From Boletus sp. NGJ (Eukaryota; Basidiomycota; Agaricomycetes; Boletales; Boletaceae): a stretch of 59,399 nucleotides of DNA. The notes under the pieces were generated by a model. The model did not search any database and was not told the origin of the DNA. It was given only the letters and a program-made list of their open reading frames with translations. This document shows, in pieces, positions 11,446 through 22,686 of this stretch. Location: NCBI GenBank assembly GCA_019096195.1, contig JAGTXK010000192.1, forward strand, positions 1 through 59,399. Direction: 5' to 3'. Positions within the stretch are counted from its first letter, which is position 1. Each line of letters starts with the position of its first letter. Both the position numbers and the translations under genes were made by a program.

Positions 11446-14193
11446 ATGTCCTGGTCATCATGTACCGCTCTCCTGTTATCAGCGACTGCCCTCTCCTCGT
11501 TCGCGATTGCACAGGCGCAGTGCACGCAAGAAAGTAGGCCTCAGCCGTATCCCGGAATGCCCACCAGCGTTTACAATCCAGAATGGCAGAAGTGTGTGTG
11601 CTGATATGACATGTACCATTTACACTATGACGATGTTCTCGCAGACTTTCAGGTGACCCAGAGCCTTCCAAATGTGACATGACCCCTTGCTCGGAACTGG
11701 GCCGGGAACATCCCCGTGCAGAGAGCGGGTCATCCGAATGATACCCTGTTCTTTTGGGCGTTCGAGTCCTCGAACGGGTCGTTTACTGCGAACAGCAATC
11801 TGCCTTTGGGAATCTGGCTTAATGGAGGGTTAGTTCGTGGATCCATATACCTTACACAACTAATCGCTTTACGTAGTCCTGGCTCCTCGAGCCTCGCTGG
11901 GTTCTTGTTCGAGGTCCGTCTTGTATTTCGCCGGTAGTATATATCCCGCCCGATCGTCATCTTGACTTTGCACCCCAGAACGGCCCTATTAACCTCCTAA
12001 GCAATTATTCAGCCGTCAAAAATCAGTACGCATGGACCACTGTCGCTGATTATGTGTGGATCGACCAACCAGTGTATGTCGGGATTCATGTCTTCATACC
12101 GGAAGATTTACGTGTTTTTATTAGTGGAACTGGGTACAGCACGGTCGACGCCGACGGATCTGGTGAGTACATCGACTAGGTTTTACCCTTCATAATATAA
12201 TTTCAAAACCCCATTCAGTCCCCGATGAGGACCAGCTGGGGGGTGATTTCGTGAGAACCAAAGTCGGTGCCAGTTCACTGTCATGCTGATCCATCCTCAG
12301 ATGAACTTCCTGGCCAACTTCGTAAAAGTATTTCCGAGCCTTGCCGCGCGACCCCTGTTTATCACCGGTGAGAGCTACGCTGGGGCGTACACAGTAAGTG
12401 TTTTACTCTCAGGCAAGCTAACTGGTCTGTGTAACATCACCAAAGCCATACATCGCCAAAGCCTACTTTGAAATGGAGAAACCTCCCGTCAATTTCACGG
12501 GAACTTCCATTGGAGATGGAACCATGACGTCATTCGAGACATCTACTGAGCTGCCTGTGGTCACTGTGCTAGAAACATACCCGCAAATCATAGGGTATGA
12601 TATCAAAGTGTTTGAGTACTTTCAAGCACAGTGCGTGTGATGCGTGCGTGTGTTTTCCAGGAATGCTCATGTTTCTGTTTAGGAGTGCACTTTGCGGGTA
12701 CAATCTCACCCTCCAATACCCACAACCAGAACACTTTCCGACTCTAAACGCCCCATGGCCCACTTCCCCTTCTGCATTATCCTCTGGAAAATACAACGCG
12801 AAAGTCACCAAGGCTCCGTTCATGCTGGAAGCACAGGAACAGTTTGCTGCGAGGCTCAAAGAGAGAGACGATTCTTCGTTGGACCACGGCCAGAAACTTC
12901 GCGCACGCGATGCATGGAAGTGTGACCTGGCCGGTCGCCCGAATGGAACCATCGACCCTTGGTATCAGTGTGACCTGCATACCGAAATGCTCGACTACGC
13001 CATCAATTTCACCTTTCCATGGTGTACGTTCCCACTTCTTTCCATTGTGTTTCCCTGTTCATTCTAGAGAACTCCTGTCTTAGCATCGGGCCGCCTGTTC
13101 AGTTACTACAATATCCCCGATGCGTTGAGCCCCGAAATGAGAATGGATGCAAGCGTCTTTCTCAATGGTTCGTCAGTGAATTATAGATGGATGTGCTGAT
13201 GCTAACGCAGATTCTCTCAGATGCCCGCACGCGTGCTGCAATCCATGCACCTACGAGTAAAGACTGGATACAATTCACCCCTTGCCCATTTGCACCCACT
13301 AATAATCCTAGTAAGTAGCTGTTTCTGGGTATTTACACTGGATTTACGCATTCACGGCTAATCTGTTCGGTGACCCAAGTGAGCTCTGATCTCTCTTTTT
13401 AACCATATACTCACGAATAATGTTTCTAGGCGTCGAGTAAGTGCTTGTTACGATTGGCATAATTAGATACCTAAAAACGGTCAGACCAATGGCGTTCCTG
13501 ACAGACCTTGCCACGAACATGACGGCTCATAACGTGTCGGTGGTCAATATTCCGGAAACGACGATTCCATAGTCCCACATTTTGGTTCTCAAGGTACGTC
13601 CCTTCCTTGGTCATCGTTATCGCAGCCTTCTAACTGCACATACAGTTTGCATCCAAGTATGACAATTATTTCGCACATAACTGTCATGTTCCTTAGTTTA
13701 TTATCTAGAACACCACGTTCGGTGGAATCCAGGGCTTTACACGCAAGCCAGAAACACCATGGTACAACGACGCTGGTGAGTTTGCTGGCGTCGTCCATCA
13801 GGAACGTGGTTGGAAATACGTCCTTATTGTTCATGCTGGACATCTCGTTCCACATGCCAACCCCATCTCTGTGAGGGACTAGTTTTTTCCACACTTACCT
13901 TTCCTAAAACTCCCACTCAGGCCCTCACTCTCGTCTGAGAATTCATCTTTGGTGATAATCAAACTGGACTGGTGACTAACACTAGCTCGGGAACGGTCAG
14001 CGTTGTTGGAGGTGAGGTGTCCTCCCTCGGGAACATGATCATGCCTGGTGAAACGGGCATCTATTACGGGAAAGCTACGACCGCATCTACTTATTTCTTC
14101 CCATCGGCGACTGTCGAGGCGCGGGACCACTACATTGCCACTGCGACCGCGACGAACAAGCCTAGTACGTCCACCCGCGGCCATGACGAATGA
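11446..14193 (+). pseudogene. serine carboxypeptidase S10, copy 2, full-length but inactivated
   Basis: This copy keeps the ATG, the signal peptide, nearly every exon and intron of copy 3, and the catalytic serine motif GESYAGAY. Three lesions make it unlikely to work. TGG has become TGA at 11680-11682, early in exon 2. A one-base loss near 13545 shifts the frame just before the expected SGNDDS catalytic Asp motif. CGA has become TGA at 13936-13938 in the last exon. The histidine region reads HAGHLVPHANPIS, closer to the usual AGHLVP of the family than in copy 3. It lies tail to tail with the HAD phosphatase and shares its 3' flank with copy 1. Confidence 0.88.
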
Positions 14194-14503
14194 ATTCTTT
14201 TCCCCGGGAAGCGTGCGAGCGATCACACTCAGTGTTGTTGTAAAGTCAATGGAATATCCTCCCAGGGCCCAACAGATACCAAGTATGCCTATATAATTAT
14301 GTAGTCCGTAGCTATTCCGGTCTCGCCTTCCTCAGAGCAGCATCCCGTGACCCCCTCGTAGACCACACCCCGGGGCACATGTCAGGAGGGAATCATAAGC
14401 CTGTTTGGAATTAATTTTACATTATGGCTGCCTCCTTTCACGACCTCTTTTTATTTATGACATGAATTGTCTTTTCCTCGGGCTCCTTTCGCGATGCCAA
14501 CCA

Positions 14504-15758
14504 TCAAGATGGCATTTTCCGCCGCTCGAGCAACGCCTCTGCGAACTCGGCAAACGACGCGCAGACTTGGTCAGGTGGCAGCGCGTTCATCCGTCTTTCA
14601 TCACCTGGGCGATACTTGCCCGTTTTCACTGACCATCAACGATAAACATGATGCATGGTACAACGCGTTCGCAAAAGTATAATAAATAAATAAAAAAGAT
14701 GGAACACACCTAGGACACGCCAGAGACCGAGCTCGACGGCGCCATCGCCGAGATCTCCGTTCACGTCATCACCAATCACAGCAATCCCCTGCCATCTGTG
14801 CGCATGAGAGCGTAGGGGCTGTCCGGGAGCATGATCATGAGGCAGATTGGACAGGTTCTGCGCCGCGTCGTCCCCCTCGTGTCGGCCCGGGTTGAGATCG
14901 CAGTCGAAATCGCGCAACACGGCCTCGAAAAATGCCCGGGTGGGCTTCCCGACGACCACTGCGGATGTCCGTGTGGCGTCTTCGAGTGCGTGTACGAACG
15001 GACCTGGCCCGAGGGAGAGGGCGTGATCGGAGGCTTCGAGGTAGCGCGCTTTGTGTAGGGCAATGAGCGGTGGGCGGGGACGCGGTTGGGCTTGGGCTTC
15101 CTCTATACTTGAGTTAGATTTTGAGTCTGGGTAGTAGGTTCGAGACACGGAGGCATCCCGGGGTCGATCCTCGCCGACAAGGATCCGGAAAGCGGTGTTG
15201 AGATGTGCGTAGTCGAGGAGGGTTGGTGCGAGACCGACGACGACGGCATCGTATGATGATGATGACGGTGAGCCAGGTACTACAGCGCCGGTGTCGTCTT
15301 CCATTCCCGAATCATCTGCGCATTCTTCCAGCGCGGATTCTGAGAGTAGCATGTATGGCCTAGATGATACCCAAGAGTCCCAGTGCCAATGAGCAGACGA
15401 AACGAAACGCAACACACTGTAACGCTTACCTCTTCACTCCCAACCGCTTCAACACAGCCTTGACCGCGCCAACGCTCGTCCACAGCTCCTCTCGGCGGAC
15501 GTCTAGTCCGGCCGTGCGCATCCGCGTGTGCATGGCATCGCTTGACTCCTTGCTGGTGTTGCTGCAAAGACGGAAAGGGACGTGTGCAGCGCGAAGTTTC
15601 GCGAGTGCCTGGACAGCGCCGGGGGTGGGTGATGATCCTACAAGGAGCGTGCCAGAAATGTCGACGAGCAGTGCCCGGATGAGAGGCGGCTGGAAGTTGG
15701 CCTGAGGAACCATTTGTGTATCGAAGCGATGAGGGATGTCGATGATGGTGTCAGTCAT
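14504..15758 (-). CDS. HAD-superfamily phosphatase, HDHD2/LHPP type
   Basis: Exons on the minus strand: 15758-15430, 15359-14710, 14628-14504 (367 residues; a later in-frame ATG at 15713 is also possible). The HAD motifs appear in order. Motif I is LLVDISGTLLVG (D-x-S-G-T, as in HDHD2 and LHPP). Motif II is CSNTSKES. A C2-type cap follows, with DAVVVGLAPTLLDYAHLN. The motif III lysine is in VVGKPTRAFFEAVL, and motif IV is VIGDDVNGDLGDG followed by VKTGKYRPGDE. Relatives of this family are small-molecule or phospho-amino-acid phosphatases; the real substrate is unknown. Compared with human HDHD2 it carries a low-complexity Asp/Ser-rich insert after exon 2 starts and another around residues 170-190. 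Confidence 0.9.
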
Positions 15759-16395
15759 TCGGAACCTGTCCCTTCCGCGGTTGGCATCAGACACCGCGTA
15801 GGCACCGACCTACAGTACTAGTATGTTTGGGATCCCAAACTGACACGAGGATCGTGCCATCGAGGTACAAAGTCCAAGTGGAAGCAGCTGAGAACGTATC
15901 GAAGATTAACTAACTCGAATCTCACTGGCAGAGCCGGCGTGAAGCTTGAAGTACTAATAACGCGATCTGGCAGGACCTTCAAAGGGACGTCACCCACGCA
16001 TCGCAACTTCCTCACATCGTTTTAGATCGGATTCAAATGTTTCGCCTTCGAGATGACGAGACGTACATCATACTGCGAACTCGTCCAAGTGACTCGGATG
16101 AAAGACGTATCATCTGTCCTAGAGTGATTTCAACACTAGCCTGGTGAGGCCTATCGAGGGCAACGTGACTAACTCAGATCAATAGAGTCCGATTGTCCAA
16201 CAATCACGAAGACTTGAGCCTGGATCGTAGCAGAAATCCAACTTGAAATTGAACGACAGTAGCAGGATACACAACAGATAATCACATGCACGTATCACGC
16301 ACTAGCACTCTCGTAGGAATGCGCTCCAGAACCGCAATGGTACATCGCAATCTGAATCGTGGCATGGGCACCCACCTGGGCGTTCCCACTCCATA
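15759..16395. other. intergenic, no gene seen
   Basis: About 640 bases between the start of the HAD gene and the stop of the channel gene. No open frame of note. It should hold the HAD promoter and the channel terminator. Confidence 0.6.
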
Positions 16396-19300
16396 TCAAG
16401 GTCTCTGCATGCCTTCCGCTTCATCCTGCTCCTTTTCTTGTTCCAACGTTGCAATGATCCGGTCCCGTTCCTTGATAGCTTCGATTGCCTGCTCGGAGAT
16501 GTTCACCAACTCTTTCAAAGATCCTACATATCTGGCGCGTTAACCCACAAAAAACACATCAGGATCCACCAAGTTCGTTCGACTCACGTTCTATCCCCAA
16601 CATCATCAACGTCTATGTACCGACACCACCAAAAAAAAAGGTCAGCCCTATCTGGGAATTTTTTTTTTTTGGAAAATCGCCCAAGACCACGAACCTGACG
16701 AGATTCCCCGTCCCTCAAGAGATCCAACCTGGTACACTCTGCCAACTTTCTCCCCCCCATAACGTCATCGACGATACTCCAGACAGCCTCATCAACAAAC
16801 TTCTCTGCATCTACCGAACGCACCTCGGAGTCGCTGATGAGTTGCATGTACTGCTGGATCGACCGTGTCTCTGTCAAAATCTGTTGCGGAAGCTGTTCCA
16901 GTGACTGTTGGGCGCGATGGGCATGCGGGTCGGATTTGGACGTCGAGGCGACGGGAGGGGTGGTGCTATCATCGGCGGTGGCACTCACTGGCAGTGATTC
17001 AGTTTCGAGAACGTCGATTTCCTCGCGTTCGAGCGCCTCCTGGAGGACAAACTTCACTCCGGTCGAGGCGTCCATGCGTTGTACTCTTTCGTTCAACTCG
17101 ATCTTAGTACGTTGGCGATACTGCTGAACGACACGCTTGAAAGAGTTATGGCCAAGAACGCCCTTGTATCGGGAGGTATATACGTCGGAAACGACTGCGT
17201 ACGGTGAAGTTAGCGTTGTAAAGCCAGGATAGACAGTCCAATGCTAACCCGAAATGAAAATCGTCATGGTCGCGACGCCGACTAAAGCCCATACGACAAA
17301 GATGGCACGACCTGCTGGCGTAGTAGGCGCCAGATCTCCATAACCAATCGTAGAAAAGCTGATAAAGCCTATCAGACAGCGTTAGCGAGGAATCCTTCAA
17401 ACACACAGGTACTGACAAAAATATACAGACAGTCCATACGTCCAACCTTCGGTCGCTTTAAAGATGGCTGCACCCCCCTGCATGGCAGACTCAGTGATCA
17501 TTCCCCACACTGTTGTGTTCGCTTACCATCCAGAACATGATAAACCAACCCCAACTGAAACCAGAGCGCGTATAATACGCCTTCTTTTCCGTATCCGCCA
17601 CGTCTGCACGATAGTCGCCTCCGTCCTCCGAGATGCTCGTTCGCAAGCTTCCGGAACTCTCTGGGACTGCCTCTGGCCCACCTACGGCCAAAGTATCCCG
17701 AGCACCACGTCCACTTGGGAGGGGATTACCACCGGACTCGTAGATGGAGAGGCTTAGCGTCGTGAGCATCACGGCCATGGCACCCAACCGGCGATGTGTC
17801 AGAGGCTCGGTGGCAAGTTTATCACGATGGTAGATCGGATGAACCACGAGCCACGATGGTAAGGCTTGATGTTCGACACCGGCAGCGTGGTTGCAGCCAT
17901 CTTGATCATATGTGTCATAAAAATCTGCGGGGAGCAAGGTATCGAGGGGGACACCGGCCTCGAGGGCTGCAGCCTCAAGCTGGCATGGTGGAAGGGCCCA
18001 TAAATTAAGCTTCATACCAGGCCGGCGACGACTGTGGTGTGTGCTTTTACTGGCAGCCGACAGAACGCTCCATTCAGCGTGCCAGAAGCCGGACTTGAGC
18101 TTCAGCAAAAGGGACTGGCGGTCGCTCGTGCTCTCTGGAATCCAAATAGGTGCGTGTTGTTCGCGTAAACGCCATATGACGGCATGTCTCCACCGATCGT
18201 CTGCACGTCGCCGACGACGAGCAGCTCGTCTCCGCTCCTGAAGCGCCAAGAAGCGCCTCCGATAACCGAAATCGAGGCCTTCCAAGACAGTTTCGCGAAC
18301 ATACCCGACCACAAAAGCGAGATTGATCACGCCCAGTGTGGCGTAGAAAGAGATAAATACTCGGGAGCGTGTGCTGTTTGGGACAATATCCCCAAAGCCG
18401 ATGGTCTCGATGGTTACCACCGTAAAGTATAAACCGTTGATGAATGACAGGTTGAGAAGGAGCGAATTGACAAGAGCACCCAATGCAAGATAGCAAAATA
18501 GTCCAATAATGATAATGACCAAAGATCGTTGTCTCCTAGTGAGTCCGCTCCCTATAGTGAATGATCAGCTGACTGGCAACTACAAAAATGACAGCCCGAC
18601 AACTCACCGCTTCGCTTAAAATCGGAAGTTTGTATCAGATCGATAATGAGGGTCACGTTCGTGAACATGGACGCGATTGTGGAGCATAAAGTCATCCAAA
18701 ATGGCTGCCCGTATGTGTATCCACCCTTTGTCACTCCGAATACAGCAAGAGCAACTGTGTTGATGATATCTGAACACAATGACAGTGTTGCGACGCGCGA
18801 GACATGTAATGGGCAGCTTACCATGTATCGAGAGAAATAAGGTACATAAAATCGTCATTGTCTTGATACGCCTCTCCAAGAAGCGAACAATTAAACAGGT
18901 GTTGGCCAAGACTGCGCAAAATAAACTTAGCGCGATTCCAACGTCCAACAGAGGTGGGTTGGGTTTAGAGGCTATGATGGTAGAACCATCCGTACGGATA
19001 TACCAACGTTCCGTTAACCCGGGTATCTCTAACAAAATGCAAAACGGGATGATGATGCCAGATACAATCGGCAAGATTCGATAGTGGGGTATGTATGCGT
19101 GGATCTCCTCTTCGTCACTTGAGTGGGGAAGCACGGAAGACAATACCCGGGAAAGTACGAATATGCGGCGGAGTCCTCGTGGACTCGCATCCTCGTCGTC
19201 TAGATTGGCATTGGGGAGAGTATCGTCATATTCCTGGTCGCCATGTTCAAAATCTACATCGTCTTGGTCGGTCCTTCCGCCACTATTCGCAATGATATTA

Positions 19301-19413
19301 GCATCACTTGCTACTTTCTCGGGTTGTGACGGTGTCCGCGGTGTATCGGCACGTTTCTCTTCGTCAGGGGCGTCTTCCTTCAAAAGATGAGTAAGTAACG
19401 CCTTCAACTTCAT
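16396..19413 (-). CDS. TOK1: TOK1-type two-pore outward-rectifier potassium channel
   Basis: Eight exons on the minus strand: 19413-18822, 18769-18608, 18551-17527, 17477-17417, 17368-17249, 17194-16700, 16612-16588, 16531-16396 (871 residues). The fungal TOK layout of eight spans with two pore loops is clear. An acidic N-terminus (about residues 1-100) precedes four hydrophobic spans. Pore 1 has TIGFGD at 301-306 and pore 2 has TIGYGD at 620-625, inside FISFSTIGYGDLAPTTPAGRA. The linker between the pores is unusually long, about 300 residues, with an Arg-rich coiled stretch straight after the first pore. The C-terminal tail is cytosolic and predicted coiled coil. The channel should release K+ across the plasma membrane on depolarisation. 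Exon 7 is only 25 bases. The donor at 16699 (GTCAGG) was chosen because it alone keeps the frame. Confidence 0.93.
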
Positions 19414-19591
19414 TAGATAGCCTTTTCTTTGCAATGACTGGTAGACATGGGACGCGGGAAAGGAACGTTCTAGGACCCAGAGGCCCCACCTGAGACACAA
19501 AAATTGAGTGACGCACAACAAAGAGGGGTGATCACGTGCACCTCCTGCCACGTTTGGTTTCGCCGTGGCCCGTCTCACTCGCAACCACAAT
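19414..19591. promoter_or_regulatory. shared divergent promoter, TOK1 / Derlin
   Basis: Only 178 bases separate the two start codons, which face away from each other. Both 5' untranslated regions and both promoters must fit here or overlap the other gene. No clear TATA box is seen on either strand. Confidence 0.6.
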
Positions 19592-20582
19592 ATGGCAGAA
19601 ATTCTAGCAGAAATCAAGAAAATCCCTCCAGTAACGCGTTTTGTTGTCTTGTCATCTCTTGTCATCACCGTATCAGTCATCCTTAACCTCGTGCCTGCGC
19701 ACCAGTTGGTCTTCATAACCCCCTTCATCATCAAAAGATGGGAGGTGAGCCGATCATGTTTCTGCAAGTCCGTCTCCACCCGCTAACAACTTCGTAGGTT
19801 TGGAGAGTTTACACCAGCATGTTTTTCGGAAGTACGTGCCCGTGAACGTTACAGCGTTACTCGAATCTCATTCTCTATTGATCAGCAATGAAGCTGCAAT
19901 ACTTATTTTACCTCTTGATGTTATAGTTGAGTTCCTCGTCTCGTTTACGTGTTTGAACTTCCCAACACGTGGTACTCCGCTAGCCGAAATTCCAACAGTC
20001 TTGAATTCACCCATTATGAGCGCCGTTCCTCGGACTATGCATGGCAACTTTTTCTTGCCTCCCTTGCGGTTATCGTCAGTCTTAATTATTGCAATATTTA
20101 TGGCACCCCTTGACAGTCTTTAGGCACTTAACCGTCCATTTGGTTCCATGGTCCACGATCAGGCCTTACTCCACTGCCTCACGTACTTGATGTGCGCGTT
20201 GTCCCCACCAGGTGCACAAACGTCTCTCATGGGCCTGATCACTATACCAGTCAAGTACCTCCCATACGCCCTCCTTATGATAAGCGTCATCAATGGTCGT
20301 GCATCGGAAAGTGTGACAGGGATGATTGTTGGTCATCTCTGGTGGTGGTTGGTGTGGGGTGCAGGCACCGGAGCTGGAGGTGTAGAGCAAGGAAGGTTTG
20401 CGAGCTTGGGTATCGCACCAAGGTGGTTGAGAGATTGGTTTGGTGAACGTGAAGAAGAGCACCGGGGTATTAACAGAGACGGATATCAAGTCCATGCACC
20501 CACACAAGGTGCTGCGCAACCCGCAGCTCCTCGTGCTGCCAGGCATAACTGGGGATCTGGTCAACGGCTCGGCGATCAGTAG
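19592..20582 (+). CDS. DFM1: Derlin, ER-associated degradation membrane protein
   Basis: Exons 19592-19744, 19798-19831, 19886-19925, 19984-20074, 20124-20582 give 258 residues. It starts with IKKIPPVTR as Derlins do, followed by the rhomboid-fold WR motif (EVWRVYTSMFFG) and YLLMLYRNSNSLE. The distal half has PYALLMISVINGRASESVTG followed by GHLWWWLVWG. The last residues, RHNWGSGQRLGDQ, match the SHP box at the end of human Derlin-1, which binds the p97/Cdc48 ATPase. It therefore resembles Dfm1/Derlin-1 more than yeast Der1, which lacks the box. Role: moving misfolded proteins out of the ER membrane for degradation. Three introns of 50-60 bases were placed by frame and family match. Confidence 0.92.
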
Positions 20583-20671
20583 GGTACGCACCACTTGCGA
20601 GATGGTTGTATTCCGCTACAGCAGAGATAGGGTTCAGTCACTTGCGGAAACTTGTATATCGGTCCGTAGTT

Positions 20672-21422
20672 CTATGCTTTCCAGCCATACTCGTCCCAAT
20701 ACGCCTTCATTCTGTCCAAAACGTCCGATTGTCCATTTCTCTCCAACCATGCCATCAGTGTCCTCATCTTTAGCACCGACAGCACGCGTCCTTTGCCACC
20801 GACGACACTCTCGACCTCTTTCACCGTGCTCCCTCCATCCTTTCCTCTCTCCTCTCTATCGAGCAACTGAATCACACCCACCACCTCGCCCCCCCCTGCC
20901 TGGATCGACTCGATAGCTAGCCTCACAGCCGTCCCAGCAGTCATCACGTCGTCTAAAACGAGCACCTTTTTCCCCTGCACGGGTACCCCAACGAGTTTTC
21001 CGCCTTCTCCATGATCCTTTGCCTCCTTGCGATCGTACGCGAACCCATACGAGCGATCATACTTGGCACTCAGCACGAGCGCCGTACAGGCCGCGAGCGA
21101 GATCCCCTTGTACGCCGGCCCAAAGATGATGTCGAATGCGGGAACCACATGTGCGTCGAGGGAATCGACGATCGTCGCCGCATACGCGTTTGCGATTGTG
21201 TCGAGGATCTTGCCGCTGCTCATCAGACCGGCGTTGAAGAAGTAGGGTGAGATCCTGGTTGAATGTGTGTACAACTACCATGTTCATCTTATCGGGTCTG
21301 ACAGTTGAGGGAGGAGCTTACCGTCCTGACTTGAGAGTGAACTGGCCAAATTTGAGTGCACCGACTTGTTCGGCTTGGATGAGGAGCTCGGTTTGATGTG
21401 CCTGTAACCCGTCAGCGGACAT
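20672..21422 (-). CDS. URA5: orotate phosphoribosyltransferase
   Basis: Two exons on the minus strand, 21422-21322 and 21254-20672 (227 residues, the usual fungal length). It converts orotate and PRPP to orotidine monophosphate in pyrimidine synthesis. Visible motifs are FTLKSGRISPYFFNAG at the N-terminus, FGPAYKG, the mobile catalytic loop YDRKEAKDHGEGG (107-119) and the PRPP-binding VLVLDDVMTAGTA (131-143). Its 3' end lies 89 bases from the Derlin stop, so the two genes converge. Confidence 0.95.
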
Positions 21423-21599
21423 GATGGCAAGTGGAAGAGGTCGAGGCCGAGGATGACTTGACTTGTGATCAGAATGTGTCGGCCGATAAGCCTTGTTTTG
21501 TACATGCCCCAGGCTGAGCACTGGACACAAAGCATTACGGTACAGTATGTACTTTACAAAAGTGAGAATCGGATAATATCTAAACGTGAATGGGGTTGA

Positions 21600-22014
21600 C
21601 CGCTCTCTTTGACGAGGTCTCACCCACACATTTGAGGGGTCTGCGGAAATCAATGTGCCGATAGACAAGCTCCTCTCGGGCTCCCTTGGGTGGGGGGAAT
21701 TGCCAGTGGCCTGTCGCTCCTCAGCAAAGAACTCCTGGAGAGCGTCACGGTCCAAATCCACTGTCGAGATAGTGGATCAACGAGAGCCGCTCGCAACTCG
21801 TCCTCACCTGCCCAGATATCATATATGTGCTTGGGCGAACGCAGCGTCGCGATCGCGGCGTAGTAACCTCGTCCCTGGGACGCACAACGACCGGAATGCT
21901 GTCTTCGTATGTGGCGGCCCCAGAGTCCTCGTCTGGAGGACAGTCACTAAAGTCAGAGCTAAAACGCTTCAACCTTCGAACGTTCAACTTGAACAAACAC
22001 AAGAGGGTAAGCAA
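21600..22014 (-). pseudogene. relic of the secreted-protein family found at 33.8 and 38.7 kb
   Basis: Read on the minus strand, this region matches the last ~150 residues of the two secreted paralogues. EVTTPRSRRC corresponds to EETSSTSCLR, and SLIHYLD is identical. After a frame change near 21760, RDALQEFFAEE and then PSNVWVG correspond to NAIHKP... and PLIYVGE. Only this 3' part is present, and the frame is broken by a stop at about 21748. It lies between the promoter side of URA5 and the knottin gene. Confidence 0.65.
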
Positions 22015-22293
22015 GCACAGTTTGTTTTCGCAGCTCTGAATACTTTAACAAATCCCGAACCAAACCATAAAACCATTGCAATGTGTGGTAGTAATGGAAT
22101 GTTTCACCTCGGTATCGCGGCCGTTCCACAGTGCTTGTCATGTAATTGTACTCTAGTCACCCATTCGGACATTGGACGCTGTCTTCAAAGGCAATCACAG
22201 AGCTGACTGGTCCTGACGAAATTCTCGGCCAAATCCCCTGTCAGCCCGTCAGACAATGTCCAACTTGCGCCAAAGAAGCGAACGTACTTGCAC

Positions 22294-22527
22294 TCAAGCA
22301 CAGACCAAGTAGGGTGTGTTTTGCGCGCTCCATGGTACACATAGCAGCGGTGCACAACACGGCCCTCTCGTCCCAGCTGGCCAGTCACAAATCGTGCCAA
22401 ACTTTTGGCATTGTGTGTCTGCATTGCCGAGTGTCACTTGCTCCGTGTTGGGGCTCATGTCGGCGAGAGGGATGCATACGACGAAGGCGATCAGCGAAGC
22501 CGCGGAGAACGCCAGAGTCAGACGCAT
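22294..22527 (-). CDS. small secreted cysteine-rich protein, knottin-like
   Basis: A single-exon gene of 77 residues. Residues 1-18 form a signal peptide (MRLTLAFSAASLIAFVVC), followed by a short acidic stretch. The mature part has exactly six cysteines (40, 47, 57, 58, 63, 76) spaced C-x6-C-x9-CC-x4-C-x12-C. That C-C-CC-C-C order is the cystine-knot pattern of plant antimicrobial knottins such as PAFP-S and Mj-AMP. In a fungus such proteins are candidate effectors or antimicrobials; no activity can be inferred from the sequence. A TATA-like word (TATAAG on the minus strand, about 22589-22594) sits about 65 bases before the start. The DUF-like homology is from memory; the cysteine spacing is seen directly. 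Confidence 0.8.
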   Translation of the reverse strand: MRLTLAFSAASLIAFVVCIPLADMSPNTEQVTLGNADTQCQKFGTICDWPAGTRGPCCAPLLCVPWSAQNTPYLVCA

Positions 22528-22686
22528 GAATGAGGACGTGGCAGTTCGTTTCCTAGCAGGCTCTTACGCGTTACGTCTGATCATGAATCTTATACTTTGT
22601 GTTTCCAACCCCGCACCGAAACGATTAACCGTAGTTGGCTGATTCGAATAGCGCGAAAATCATACCAAGTATAATACCAACGTAGA
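22528..22686. other. knottin promoter region and 5' flank of the PRP3 terminator
   Basis: Short gap between the knottin start and the PRP3 stop. It contains the TATA-like word used by the knottin gene. Confidence 0.5.

Noticed and set aside
22146-22529. 127-codon open frame on the plus strand opposite the knottin gene
   Set aside because: No recognisable features; the minus-strand frame has a signal peptide and a knottin cysteine pattern, so the plus frame is a shadow.
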